NCBI GenBank assembly: GCA_913061325.1
Contig: CAJXUU010000008.1
Location: 1 to 43,712 of the forward strand
Direction of reading: 5' to 3'
From: an uncultured Saprospirales bacterium
Lineage (GTDB): Bacteria; Bacteroidota; Bacteroidia; Chitinophagales; Saprospiraceae
Length of the DNA: 43,712 bases
Part shown: piece by piece, positions 35,874-43,712 of the stretch
Layout of the letters: each line of letters starts with the position of its first letter
Numbering within the stretch: the first letter of the stretch is position 1
Position numbers and translations under genes: made by a program
The notes under the pieces: model-generated
What the model was told of the DNA's origin: nothing
The model's database searches: none
Seen by the model: the letters and a program-made list of their open reading frames with translations, nothing else

Positions 35874-37628
35874 ATGAAAAAATATCTCACATTTTTTACA
35901 TTTTTAGTCATAGCATTTTTCATGTTTCAATTTGCTCAGAAACCCAAAGGAATTGCTCTTACTTATGTACCTCTGGGTCCACTTTCAGCTGGTCAGACGG
36001 CAGATCCAAATATAAATTATTCGGTAACTGAGAAAGGGGCCGATTATCAAGCACCTCATAATATACGGGTCAAGAAACCTTATAAAGAGATAATTCCAAC
36101 ACTGTCACCAGACGTTCCAGTAGTATTAAAGCCACACTCTCGGCTGGTTCTTACCGATGTTGAGGATAGAACTTTCTTTGACTATTTCGCATGGCAGACC
36201 TTTGTTGGCTTAGTTTGGCCTGTGGATAGCCAAGCAAGAGGGGTTGCCGATCAAAGTGTGACTCCAGAAACTTTCAAAACTTTTAATACTACAAATTCCG
36301 AAAATGCCAATCGGGTAGCAGTAGTTTGGGAATCTTTCCGAACATTTGATGTGGTTTTACCCAATAACGAATCTGCTTTGACCGTACAGCCACCCGCATG
36401 GGATGATGAGGCTTATAAGCGACCATTTAATCTTGACCTTACATCCAAAGGCCATAGCCCAGACGCCTTGAACGAAGCTTTCTCAGCGCCATTAATAGAT
36501 CAAAATAGACAATATGTGCGGTATAATCTTCAGCTCAATGAAGTGATGTATGAATTCCTTCGACAAAACAAATGGTATTTAAAAGAGAACTTGCCAAAAT
36601 CACCAACACAGGCTACGTTGCCTCCTTTACCAGTTATAGCTCCCGCGAATTTACAAATTGATAGTGTGCAGCAGCCACAAACCAACACTGTTATCAGACA
36701 ACCTATCAATGGGAATTCAATTGAAATTAAATCTTCTTGGCGTATAATGATCACTGAACCAGATAAAAACAAACCATGGCGAATAGTAGACGATTTGTCA
36801 AGGTATTTCATATCAACAGCAAATATAACAGATGCCACGACTGGAGATACAATTAAAGACCAAAAAGTAGGACTAGTCGGGCTACATATCGTTGTGAAAA
36901 CACCCCAATTTACTCAGGGAATCTGGTCAAGTTTTGAACATGTGGATAATGTGAAAGCTCCAGATGGAATACGGCCTTCATTCAACAATGGGAATGGAGT
37001 TTTTTATCCTCAAGGCTTTGATACAATTCCTCCTAAATTTTCTGACGGCGTTAACGCGCCACCTGAAGAGAAAAGAACGCCTGTTGAAGTAAGTAGAATC
37101 TATAAAATACCAACTACTCCTGTAGGAAAGGCAATCCCTAATTTGCCCTATGGCCTGTCGACAGTTGGTCTTAACAAATCATACCAAAAATTATTTAAAG
37201 GAACAGTATGGGAGAATTACCAATTGGTGATCACCCAATGGCCTACAGATCCAACCACTTTTTATGCAAAGCCTTTTTTGTATCCCCGTGGAACACCAGA
37301 TTCTTTACAACCACAACCAGTTCTAGATGCTTATGCTAGAGCGGAGGCAAATGCCGAGAGAGCCTACCCACGTTGGGCGGGACTTCCTATTCCCCAAACG
37401 GGTGCATTGAATACCACTATGGAAACCTATTTTCAAAATCCAAGTGCCAAGCCCCAAATGCCGCTTGAAAACTCCAGCTGTATGGGCTGTCATTATGGAG
37501 CATCCGATACGGACTTTAGTTGGGCCCTGAAGCTTAGGACTTATCCACAACATTACAATCAAGGAAGGATCAATAAATTGGATAGCAAACGACTTGAGAA
37601 ACCAGCCAATACTATCGAAGAACATTGA
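35874..37628 (+). CDS. Exported monohaem c-type cytochrome-like protein
   Basis: 584 residues from the ATG at 35874, which gives a good export signal (MKKYLTFFTFLVIAFFMFQF); a TTG at 35841 would add eleven residues. A single haem-c motif, SSCMGCH (Cys536, Cys539, His540), lies close to the C-terminus. The long N-terminal part is beta-rich and proline-rich, with WQTFVGLVWPVD and VAVVWESFRTFDVV; I recall a family of large secreted one-haem proteins of unknown function with this shape. The role is presumably periplasmic or extracellular redox. The gene is intact, convergent with the MNIO operon, and its proline-rich composition is unlike its neighbours. A functional link to that operon is inferred from proximity only. 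Confidence 0.75.
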   Translation: MKKYLTFFTFLVIAFFMFQFAQKPKGIALTYVPLGPLSAGQTADPNINYSVTEKGADYQAPHNIRVKKPYKEIIPTLSPDVPVVLKPHSRLVLTDVEDRTFFDYFAWQTFVGLVWPVDSQARGVADQSVTPETFKTFNTTNSENANRVAVVWESFRTFDVVLPNNESALTVQPPAWDDEAYKRPFNLDLTSKGHSPDALNEAFSAPLIDQNRQYVRYNLQLNEVMYEFLRQNKWYLKENLPKSPTQATLPPLPVIAPANLQIDSVQQPQTNTVIRQPINGNSIEIKSSWRIMITEPDKNKPWRIVDDLSRYFISTANITDATTGDTIKDQKVGLVGLHIVVKTPQFTQGIWSSFEHVDNVKAPDGIRPSFNNGNGVFYPQGFDTIPPKFSDGVNAPPEEKRTPVEVSRIYKIPTTPVGKAIPNLPYGLSTVGLNKSYQKLFKGTVWENYQLVITQWPTDPTTFYAKPFLYPRGTPDSLQPQPVLDAYARAEANAERAYPRWAGLPIPQTGALNTTMETYFQNPSAKPQMPLENSSCMGCHYGASDTDFSWALKLRTYPQHYNQGRINKLDSKRLEKPANTIEEH

Positions 37629-37772
37629 AACATTTATATAAGGTAGTGCTCTCAAAATTAACTTGTGTTCTTGAAGGAAACTAAACGCATATTTATAGAA
37701 AAAAGTAGTAGCAAAATATGGCTGTGTTGAGGAGCAACCTTTTTATAATGCTCTTGATCCTTATAATCTAGA

Positions 37773-37805
37773 AGAAAGCAATCAATATTATTGGTTGCTT
37801 TCTTA
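37773..37805. terminator. Terminator between the cytochrome-like gene and the MNIO operon
   Basis: A 9-bp stem, AGAAAGCAA / TTGCTTTCT, with a 13-base loop, followed on plus by TATTTTA. It lies between two convergent stop codons (37628 and 37808), so it may act on both strands. Confidence 0.7.
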
Positions 37806-37807
37806 TT

Positions 37808-38668
37808 TTATAGAAACTCATGAAATGGATTTATATTAAAGACGCCAGCATCGATCCATTGTTTTTTCCAGACGGGCCAGAATGTTTTTAATTGGCTTGG
37901 TTCAATAGCATTTTGAGTTATGAGTTGATGTTTAGCCCGGGAAATGGTATAGCCTGATATAAGGTGCTGGAGAAAGAGAAACTGCCCATAGTTTAGGTCG
38001 TGTATAAATAATTTGTAATTGTGTCGCAATACAGCACAAAAGCTTTGTTCTGGCAATGGCAATTCTGGTTCCCGTTTATTTACAAAAGAAGAATAATACC
38101 ATCTAACAGGAAATTGGAAATCAAATGTATAAAACAACGAAATGAGTTGCAACGCTTCTTCATGAGTAGATTCAGTTGCTAAAGAATAGTTTTCCTCTCC
38201 TTTTTCTTCAAATATGATATTTATGGCATATTCAAACTGGGTGTGTTCGATCATGAAATCAGGCCAATCCTCTTTTACTGTTTCGTTTTTATCAGGTCTT
38301 GTAGCTTCCAGAAAAGCAGCAAAATTCTCTCCCAAAGAAATCAAATTGTAACTGGTGGAAGGATGTTGTTGTAGATATTCATCCGCAAAAGCTCGAAAGA
38401 GATTTTCTCCCAAAGCATATTCTAGGGCACTGAATTGTTTAGCCATACAATCTCGCAGTCTGGCGACATAACTCTTTTAGTATATTGCCAAATGCTCTTT
38501 CGCACTTAATCTTTTTGAGGATTTGATTACTGTTTCCAGGTTGCAATCTTCTGATTCTGAAGGAAGTGATTGCTCTGGAAATTGTTGTGATTTCGTATGT
38601 GGATCCAGTAGCAATTGCTGCATCCATTTTTGAACTGTTGCTAGGGGTATATTTCGTTTTTCTGCCAT
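37808..38668 (-). pseudogene. BufC/HvfC-type (DUF2063) MNIO partner protein, one in-frame stop
   Basis: The complete frame is 286 codons with one internal TAA at codon 64 (38477-38479). Before it: MAEKRNIPLATVQKWMQQLL (the N-terminal DUF2063 helix) and KSSKRLSAKEHLAIY. After it, in the same frame: KSYVARLRDC, then FSALEYALGENLFRAFADEY and LQQHPS, the family signature. IYQKSYVARL is expected, so a CAA-to-TAA change is likely. By family knowledge these partners bind the peptide leader and present it to the MNIO enzyme. The start is 2 bases after the MNIO stop. No indel is present, so readthrough would restore a full-length protein; a downstream ATG at 38446 could give a truncated one. Confidence 0.8.
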
Positions 38669-38670
38669 TG

Positions 38671-39594
38671 TTATTCTGATAGATCATTTGCTACCTCGGC
38701 CACAATGAAATTAATGGGATTGGAGACCGCTATTTCCGATTCAGTTGATGGTGGTTCCATCGGTATGTAATCTACAACTTCTCCCGACATGAAGTTTTTA
38801 GCTTTTAGCATTTCTTCATGGTAAACCTCAAAAGTTGGAATATCACCATCCCATTCAAGTAGGCTAGACACTCCTCCAGTCTTTTGCCAGGCAATTCGAA
38901 ACAAGTCCCAAACATGATCAGTTACCTTTCGATCGTGGGTGTCGATTATATAATCACCACAATGTTGATGTCCAGCTAAATGCATTTGTACAACTCTGTT
39001 ATGAGGAATGTTTTCTATATATTCGATGAGATCAAAATCATTATTAAAAGTGGAAACGTATACATTATTGACATCCAACAAAAGACCACAATTTGTTTCT
39101 TCAGCCATGTGGCGCAGAAATTCCCATTCTGGCATCGTAGACTGCTGGAATGAGAGATAAGTACTGGGGTTTTCTAGGATTAAAGTCCTTTCCAAAAAGT
39201 CTTGTACTACACGAATTCGCTCACAAACATCTTTTAATGATTCTTCATTTAAAGGAACTGGTAACTAGTCATGCGAATTCATTGTCAGCACACCAGTCCA
39301 GCAAAGATGATCGCTCACCCATTGAGGTTTAACTTCAAGTGCAAGGGCTTTCAACTTTTTCAAATAGGTGAAGTCCAACGGGTCAGTACTGCCAATCGAT
39401 AAAGATACTCCATGCATAACTACTGGATATTGCTCAGCGACTTGTCGAAGTATATGTCTGGGACGGCCATAGGAATCCATAAAGTTTTCGGAAATCACCT
39501 CAAGCCAATCTACCTCTGGTCGATTTTCTAAGATGTGATTGAAGTGTTGGCTGCGGAGTCCAAGACCTAATCCTAAATCGGGAAGGTTTAGCAT
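38671..39594 (-). pseudogene. MNIO-family (DUF692, BufB/HvfB-like) iron oxidative enzyme, one in-frame stop
   Basis: The full frame is 307 codons with one TAG at codon 110 (39265-39267). The upstream part has [29 protein letters not shown] (Glu36), [12 protein letters not shown] (His61) and SDHLCWTG (His96). Directly after the stop the frame continues LPVPLNEESL, LILENPSTYLSF, LLLDVNNVYVSTFNND, QMHLAGHQHCGDYIIDTHD and SLLEWDGDIP. All the metal-ligand segments of the TIM-barrel family are present. HDLLPLP is the usual text at the break, so TTG-to-TAG is the likely mutation. Active homologues use two or three irons and oxygen to rebuild cysteine residues of a precursor peptide into oxazolone/thioamide or thiooxazole groups. 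Without readthrough the protein is dead. Confidence 0.85.
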
Positions 39595-39630
39595 AATAAT
39601 TAATCACAGTTTTATCAATGTCTTAGCCAG

Positions 39631-40197
39631 TTATTCAGCGTTTTCTTTACAAAATTTTGTCCGCCTGGCTTTTTTATCTATTTCATTAGCGGTATATCCA
39701 AAAGCGTAAGAACAATAACTTTCACCGGCTTGTCCACAAGATTGTCGGGCTCTCTGTGCTGCAGCAAATTCTGTAGTAGGTCCATATTCCTGTCCTTCAG
39801 GAGGAGACCCCCTCGTTCGCCTTGATTTTTCCATGCGTGTTTCAAAGAGTTTTCTTGCTAGTTGCCACACACTGGTTCCTTTGCTAGGCTCTTGTGTGAT
39901 GAAACGGGATGCCAGTATAGGCGTTCCACAACTTCCCTGGAATGAGCATAAGTTTTGCCCTGGAGTTAAAAATTCCTGTGTATTGCCAAATAAGCCACAA
40001 CCACTCTGACCTTTACAATCGTTGAGTGTATGACAGGGATGTCGGTTGGTGGCACAATCACCCGTGCCTGCACATTCATTATTTCCGGACCAGCCGTGGC
40101 CTTTGCAGGCATTCAGTCCCATACAGGCATGTAATTCTAATACTGGCCCCTGAGGTATTGTTGTTACTTGTGTTGCTTCATCTGTTACTTTGGACAT
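39631..40197 (-). CDS. Cysteine-rich protein, candidate MNIO substrate
   Basis: 188 residues, intact. After a short polar start (MSKVTDEATQ), residues about 20-95 hold nine cysteines in Gly/Asn/Lys-rich spacing: LHACMGLNACKGHGW, NECAGTGDC, HPCHTLNDCKGQSGCG, NLCSFQGSCGTPI. The C-terminal half (about 95-188) is a charged helical domain with WQLARKLFETRMEKSRR and three more cysteines (CGQAGESYC, FC). The repeated CKG/CxG pattern recalls bufferin precursors, but it lacks their signal peptide and is about twice as long. It lies 36 bases upstream of the MNIO gene and 21 bases after the ferritin-like gene. It is probably the modified or metal-binding product; this is inferred from context. Confidence 0.75.
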   Translation of the reverse strand: MSKVTDEATQVTTIPQGPVLELHACMGLNACKGHGWSGNNECAGTGDCATNRHPCHTLNDCKGQSGCGLFGNTQEFLTPGQNLCSFQGSCGTPILASRFITQEPSKGTSVWQLARKLFETRMEKSRRTRGSPPEGQEYGPTTEFAAAQRARQSCGQAGESYCSYAFGYTANEIDKKARRTKFCKENAE

Positions 40198-40218
40198 TTG
40201 TATAATTTTTTAAGGGGT

Positions 40219-41046
40219 TTATAATGGTATTTTGGAGACATCATGGTCAAGGCCAACACCATCTTTAAAAGGTAATGGTATGGGGCGACCCTTAACAATT
40301 TTAAGCTTTTCACCAGGAGAGTGGCCTTCCCCTTGGTCTATAATTTCCTGCATGGCGGCATTTGCAGTTTCATTATCCTTTACTTCTATCAAACCACCAC
40401 TGTCATCGGCGTTGGGAAATTGAGGTTTGTGTTCTTTATCGTAGTAAACCGTGTTTATGGAATTTTGAGAATAATAGGGTTGGGTGGGTATCAGTTGAGG
40501 AAAACTTTTTCTGGAATTCCAATCGATATTATTTTCATTCACATAATTCATGAGGTTTACGTAAAAATCCCCAATGGTTGGAGAGTCTTGAAATCTATTT
40601 GGACTTTCTATTTCGAGGAAATCAATTAATGCATCAACTGATAATGGGGCCCGATTGATTGCAAATTCATTGTCATCTCCAAAAAGAGTTGCAGGATAAG
40701 TAAGTGCTTTGCCAACGCCCATTAGATCAGGATGACCAACACTTGCCTGATATACATTGGACGAAAGTGCCAAATGTAGCATTTCTTCAATCACAACAGA
40801 CATAATAATCCCGGCAGCTTTATTGGCATATAATAAGACATCCATTGTTAATTCTTTGGCCAGATCTTCATCTTTTACTTGCCCGCAAATTTTTTAAAAG
40901 AGTGTGCCCTGATCCTGCGCCCGGTTGATGGAGTAATAGGTAGAGAGATAACATGGAATGGTCGTTAATTCTATGGCAATGGCATGATTCATTGCTTTAG
41001 GGAATGTCTTTTGATCCAAAGGACATTCTTCAAGTCTATGTTTCAT
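40219..41046 (-). pseudogene. Ferritin-like di-iron protein (VioB/iminophenylpyruvate dimer synthase type), one in-frame stop
   Basis: The frame from the ATG at 41044-41046 is 275 codons with one TAA at codon 51 (40894-40896). Before it: MNHAIAIELTTIPCYLSTYY (Glu26, first helix iron ligand). After it, in the same frame: KICGQVKDEDLAKELTMDVL, then IIMSVVIEEMLHLALSSNVY with the ExxH ligand pair. LFQKI is expected at the break, so CAA-to-TAA is likely. The family (PF12902-like) includes the VioB/RebD-associated ferritin-like domain and many uncharacterised stand-alone proteins. It is first gene of the operon. A start at 40845 after the stop would lose the first helix and one iron ligand. Confidence 0.75.
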
Positions 41047-41245
41047 AGGGTTGGTTTTTTTGAAGAATAGGGTTTATTATTGTATCAAGTTAGTGTTTCT
41101 AATTAATAAAACAAATTATTTTGGTGTTGAATTATTTATCCTTTAGCCAATTATCTACTTAGCAAAGTATAGTTTTTTGGGGCCTTTCTATAGCTCCTAT
41201 CAGATGCTTTATGTATTATTAGTTTACTACTAAAACGTAAATTTT

Positions 41246-41764
41246 ATGCGAAGTCTATTTCTTATCATATTCTCATTGCTCTTTACTATTCATATTGTGA
41301 AATCTCAGGATTTAACATTGGATTTAAGCACAAAAAAACATGGAGTTGTCTGGAGCGCTGGAATATTTAAATCTTGGTTAAATGATGAATATGTAGGCTT
41401 TAATAAAGTTGGCAATCATATTACTCCCATTTTTAGCGAAAAATATAAGATGGGCTTTGCCATACAATCTCATTATATGTACAAACCTCTGTCTTGGCTG
41501 GGTTTGGGCATTCATTTAGGGCTTGGTCTTGATGTGAATAGTTATATAACAGCACCTGTGCTATTATTTGGAGGTAGTATGTCATTTGGAAACAACCATC
41601 AGTTTATTATTTATTTTGGTTTGGCAGATGGCAAGAAACGGAAGATTCCAGGTGTGATTCGGGATCAGATTTTGAATATTTCATATACAGAGATTCCGAT
41701 TATTTATGATAATACAGAATTGAATTCTGGATTTTATTTGGGAATAGGGTATAGGATATTTTGA
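41246..41764 (+). CDS. Secreted beta-barrel-like protein of unknown function
   Basis: 172 residues with a signal peptide (RSLFLIIFSLLFTIHIVKSQ, cleavage near residue 21). Alternating hydrophobic strands rich in Gly, Tyr and Phe follow (WLGLGIHLGLGLDVNSYITA, LLFGGSMSFG, NSGFYLGIGYRIF), and the C-terminus is an aromatic residue, as in small outer-membrane barrels. No family is recognised. It is divergent from the MNIO operon with a 199-base gap. Confidence 0.6.
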   Translation: MRSLFLIIFSLLFTIHIVKSQDLTLDLSTKKHGVVWSAGIFKSWLNDEYVGFNKVGNHITPIFSEKYKMGFAIQSHYMYKPLSWLGLGIHLGLGLDVNSYITAPVLLFGGSMSFGNNHQFIIYFGLADGKKRKIPGVIRDQILNISYTEIPIIYDNTELNSGFYLGIGYRIF

Positions 41765-42295
41765 GATTAAAGAGCAAAGGAAGAGCTCGTTTCAACTATA
41801 TCAGGATCGAATAAAATTAACTAAAAAGATATCGTTCTATTGCCAAAATTTTGAGATGAATTGATTTGTTTCCGATAAGTAATTATTGATGAATTTTTCT
41901 TAAGTTGATTTCGAAACTAGTTGAAAAAATTTGGATGAAGTTACAAACCCCGAAAATCATAAATCAATCCTTATTAAATCTTTTGACAAAAAATAATTTG
42001 TTAACTGGTATAAGAATTTTCTTTTTGAAATTTTCACCATACATAGATAGAATATATGGAGTAAAATTTTCATTGAAACTAATATCTTGTTTATTGATAA
42101 TAAAAATATGGCTACATGCTATTTTTTAGAATTATCGATAATTGATTTAATGATAAAACTGATGAAAGCATAACAAATAATATATATATAGTAACCATAT
42201 TTTTTAGATTAAAACACTATTAATAAAACGATATTATTGAGTAATCAAAACATTAATGACGAAACCATTGTTATTAATTTTATAAACTAAAAAGA
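41765..42295. other. AT-rich gap, no supported gene
   Basis: About 530 bases. A 74-codon frame from a TTG at 41905 has biased Ile/Leu/Lys composition and no start signal, so I do not call it. No strong hairpin or repeat was seen. Confidence 0.5.
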
Positions 42296-42472
42296 ATGTT
42301 AAAAAAATTCACTACCGCAGACAAATTCCTAATGGTTGCTGCCTTGTTATCGCTGATCTTTTCTGAAATACTTTACTTTCAAGGAGAAAAAGTTTCAGCA
42401 ACTTTTATTGGCCTTTGGGTTCCTTCAATATTGGCCTTTGGGATTTATCTTAAACTAATTAATAACAGTTAA
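42296..42472 (+). CDS. Small membrane protein, 58 residues
   Basis: Starts MLKKFTTADKFLMVAALLSL and has two predicted helices, the second being FIGLWVPSILAFGIYLKL. This GLWVPSI...FG core looks like a widespread short bacterial membrane-protein family that I cannot name. The next tiny gene starts one base after its stop, so the pair is translationally coupled. Confidence 0.65.
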   Translation: MLKKFTTADKFLMVAALLSLIFSEILYFQGEKVSATFIGLWVPSILAFGIYLKLINNS

Positions 42473-42473
42473 A

Positions 42474-42575
42474 ATGATTGATATAATTCCATACTTTGCA
42501 GGGCTAATAACTCTTCTTTTTGGTTTCGGGTTTGCGTATGCCATTAGAGAAGGAAATAACAAATACAAGAAATAA
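42474..42575 (+). CDS. Tiny membrane protein, 33 residues
   Basis: MIDIIPYFAGLITLLFGFGF followed by AYAIREGNNKYKK: one membrane helix and a basic tail, topologically like a subunit-sized helper of a membrane complex. Its ATG lies one base after the stop of the 58-residue protein. Function is unknown; confidence rests on the clean start, coupling and helix-plus-positive-tail pattern. Confidence 0.55.
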   Translation: MIDIIPYFAGLITLLFGFGFAYAIREGNNKYKK

Positions 42576-42894
42576 TATTTTTTATTTGTTTACGATAGTG
42601 TTTATTATTATTAATCAGATTGTCGTTTTAGCAATTATAGTTTATGATATTATTGTCCTTTGGATATCATTATGCTGTTTGATAATTAAAAATTAAAACA
42701 AGCACAATAAAAAATCTATAGTACAATAAGTCTCCTCTTATATCAAGATACATTCCATGTTGTGATTTTTGTTGTAAACAAGAAATGAAAAAGACTATTA
42801 ATTATTTCTTGTTTGTAATATTTGGATTTTTACAGTATTAATTAATTTTAAAAGATTAGTTATCAAATTTTTAAAGAAAAAAATTTAATTTAAT
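42576..42894. other. AT-rich gap with an 11-bp inverted repeat
   Basis: AAACAAGAAAT (42776-42786) and ATTTCTTGTTT (42804-42814) form a perfect inverted repeat with a 17-base loop. An 18-codon signal-like frame (MKKTINYFLFVIFGFLQY) overlaps it and is probably chance. No other gene is seen. Confidence 0.4.
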
Positions 42895-43434
42895 ATGTTC
42901 ACCCACATGCTAACAATAAATTTATTCTTAAGCTATTTAATCCTTAGTAATATGATTCTTTTTGATTTTAACAAAGACAGTGATCTCAGCAACTGGAAGA
43001 TTGTAGATGATGTCGTTATGGGGGGAAGATCTGATGGTCATTTTGGAATAAATGAAGAGGGGCATGCTGTTTTTAAAGGAAGAGTATCTCTAGAAAATAA
43101 TGGCGGATTTTCGTCTGTTCGATATTTCTTCGACAAGACACAAATTGATAGCTATTCTAAAATAAATATACGCTTAAAAGGAGATGGTAAACAATTTCAG
43201 TTTAGGGTGAAATCAAATAAATACGATCGTCATTCTTATATCTATTATTTTGAAACTTCAGGAGATTGGCAAACAGTTTCTGTTCCAATGGCTGAAATGG
43301 CGCCAGAGTTTCGAGGTGGAAAATTAGATATACCTAATTATACTGGGAAGGTTTTGGAAGAGGTCGCTATACTTATTTCTAATAAAAAATCAGAAACCTT
43401 TAGTTTGGAAATTGATAAAATTACTTTAGAATAA
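42895..43434 (+). CDS. CIA30/NDUFAF1-domain protein
   Basis: 179 residues. The hydrophobic start (about 1-20) may be a signal peptide. The rest is a CIA30 beta-sandwich: FDFNKDSDLSNWKIVDDVVM, GGRSDGHF, FSSVRYFF and RLKGDGKQFQFRVKS. Mitochondrial homologues help to assemble respiratory complex I; bacterial members are uncharacterised and may bind carbohydrate. An alternative start at Met20 (42952) would give a 160-residue cytoplasmic form. It lies 26 bases upstream of the truncated SDR gene and is probably in operon with it. Confidence 0.85.
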   Translation: MFTHMLTINLFLSYLILSNMILFDFNKDSDLSNWKIVDDVVMGGRSDGHFGINEEGHAVFKGRVSLENNGGFSSVRYFFDKTQIDSYSKINIRLKGDGKQFQFRVKSNKYDRHSYIYYFETSGDWQTVSVPMAEMAPEFRGGKLDIPNYTGKVLEEVAILISNKKSETFSLEIDKITLE

Positions 43435-43460
43435 CTAAACAGATTATTATAATCTAATTT

Positions 43461-43668
43461 ATGAAAAACTACTTAATTATTGGTGGTTCATCCGGAATAG
43501 GAAAATCGCTTACCCAAATACTTGTAGATTCAGGACATCAGGTATTTGCAACATATAATAAGAATAAACCAGAATTTTCAATAACAAATATTCACAATAC
43601 CTATCTCAATGTTCTAGATGAAGAGATGGAATTGGATTATTTGCCAGACCAGTTACATGGTGTGGTTT
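43461..43668 (+). CDS. Short-chain dehydrogenase/reductase, 5' part only
   Basis: The first 69 codons of an SDR gene: MKNYLIIGGSSGIGKSLTQI has the nucleotide-binding GGSSGIG loop of the Rossmann fold, then GHQVFATYNK and YLNVLDEE, the usual second strand and acidic loop. The frame runs into the Nextera adapter at 43669, so the catalytic YxxxK region is off the contig. Substrate is unknown. Confidence 0.85.
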
Positions 43669-43712
43669 CTGTCTCTTATACACATCTCCGAGCCCACGAG
43701 ACAGGCAGAAAT
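43669..43712. other. Nextera i7 adapter sequence (artefact)
   Basis: The reverse complement of the left-end adapter: CTGTCTCTTATACACATCT begins at 43669, the 34-base transposon/read-2 sequence ends at 43702, and AGGCAGAA (43703-43710) is the same index as at the left end. Not genomic. Confidence 0.97.

Noticed and set aside
37808-41046. Genetic-code reassignment of TAA/TAG to an amino acid
   Set aside because: TAA is the genuine stop of the ferritin-like, MNIO and partner genes themselves, and TAA/TAG end many other genes here. The three internal stops replace Gln, Gln and Leu, so no single reassignment explains them.
41905-42129. 74-codon ORF starting at TTG
   Set aside because: No start signal, a strong Ile/Leu/Lys bias typical of AT-rich non-coding DNA, and no recognisable motif.
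42785-42841. 18-codon leader-like ORF
   Set aside because: It overlaps the AAACAAGAAAT inverted repeat, is very short, and has no downstream continuation.

Overview
The window looks like one contig from an AT-rich member of the Bacteroidota, probably a Saprospiraceae-like marine or sludge bacterium (the rank below phylum is inference). The evidence is a SusC/SusD pair, two type IX secretion sorting domains (type A at 7526-9322, type B at 29405-34666), a PUR/DUF3276 protein, a DUF2723 membrane protein, an F-ATPase subunit a with a long exported N-terminus, and several promoters with the Bacteroidota -7 box TAnnTTTG. Both extreme ends are Illumina Nextera adapter carrying the same i7 index, so the contig ends are library artefacts and the last gene is cut by one of them.

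Layout. 0.06-1.9 kb: TPR protein. 2.2-9.3 kb: a glycan-uptake locus, with SusC-SusD on the minus strand and, divergently, a secreted protein of five SusE/SusF-like modules. The SusD carries two inserted copies of a related module. 9.4-10.2 kb: a decayed group IIC-like intron directly behind that gene's terminator. 10.4-13.9 kb: a TonB-like protein, then atpB-atpE-atpF without the usual atpH-A-G. 13.9-24.5 kb: mostly minus-strand housekeeping genes (TMEM220-like, ABC exporter, SurA, M28 peptidase, sulfurtransferase, RpiB, DUF2723), with the PUR gene on plus. 24.5-29.1 kb: two different MITE-like elements around a GCS2-CBS fusion gene, then small unknown genes, a GNAT acetyltransferase and an Nfu Fe-S scaffold protein. 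29.4-34.7 kb: one 1753-residue repeat adhesin. 34.7-35.8 kb: gene-poor junk with a relic gene end, a second copy of the first MITE and an orphan leader ORF.

35.8-41.0 kb is the most unusual part. A four-gene minus-strand operon encodes a ferritin-like di-iron protein, a cysteine-rich peptide, an MNIO (DUF692) enzyme and its DUF2063/BufC-type partner. It converges on a gene for a secreted monohaem CxxCH protein. It resembles a bufferin/MNIO RiPP operon with an unusual peptide and an added ferritin-like enzyme. Each of the three enzyme-type genes is interrupted by exactly one in-frame stop codon, while the cysteine-rich gene and the cytochrome-like gene are intact. I read this as a recently inactivated horizontally acquired system; readthrough or strain heterogeneity are the alternatives.

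41.2-43.7 kb: a secreted beta-barrel-like protein, two tiny coupled membrane proteins, a CIA30-domain protein and the start of an SDR gene. No rRNA, tRNA, CRISPR array or intact transposase was seen.
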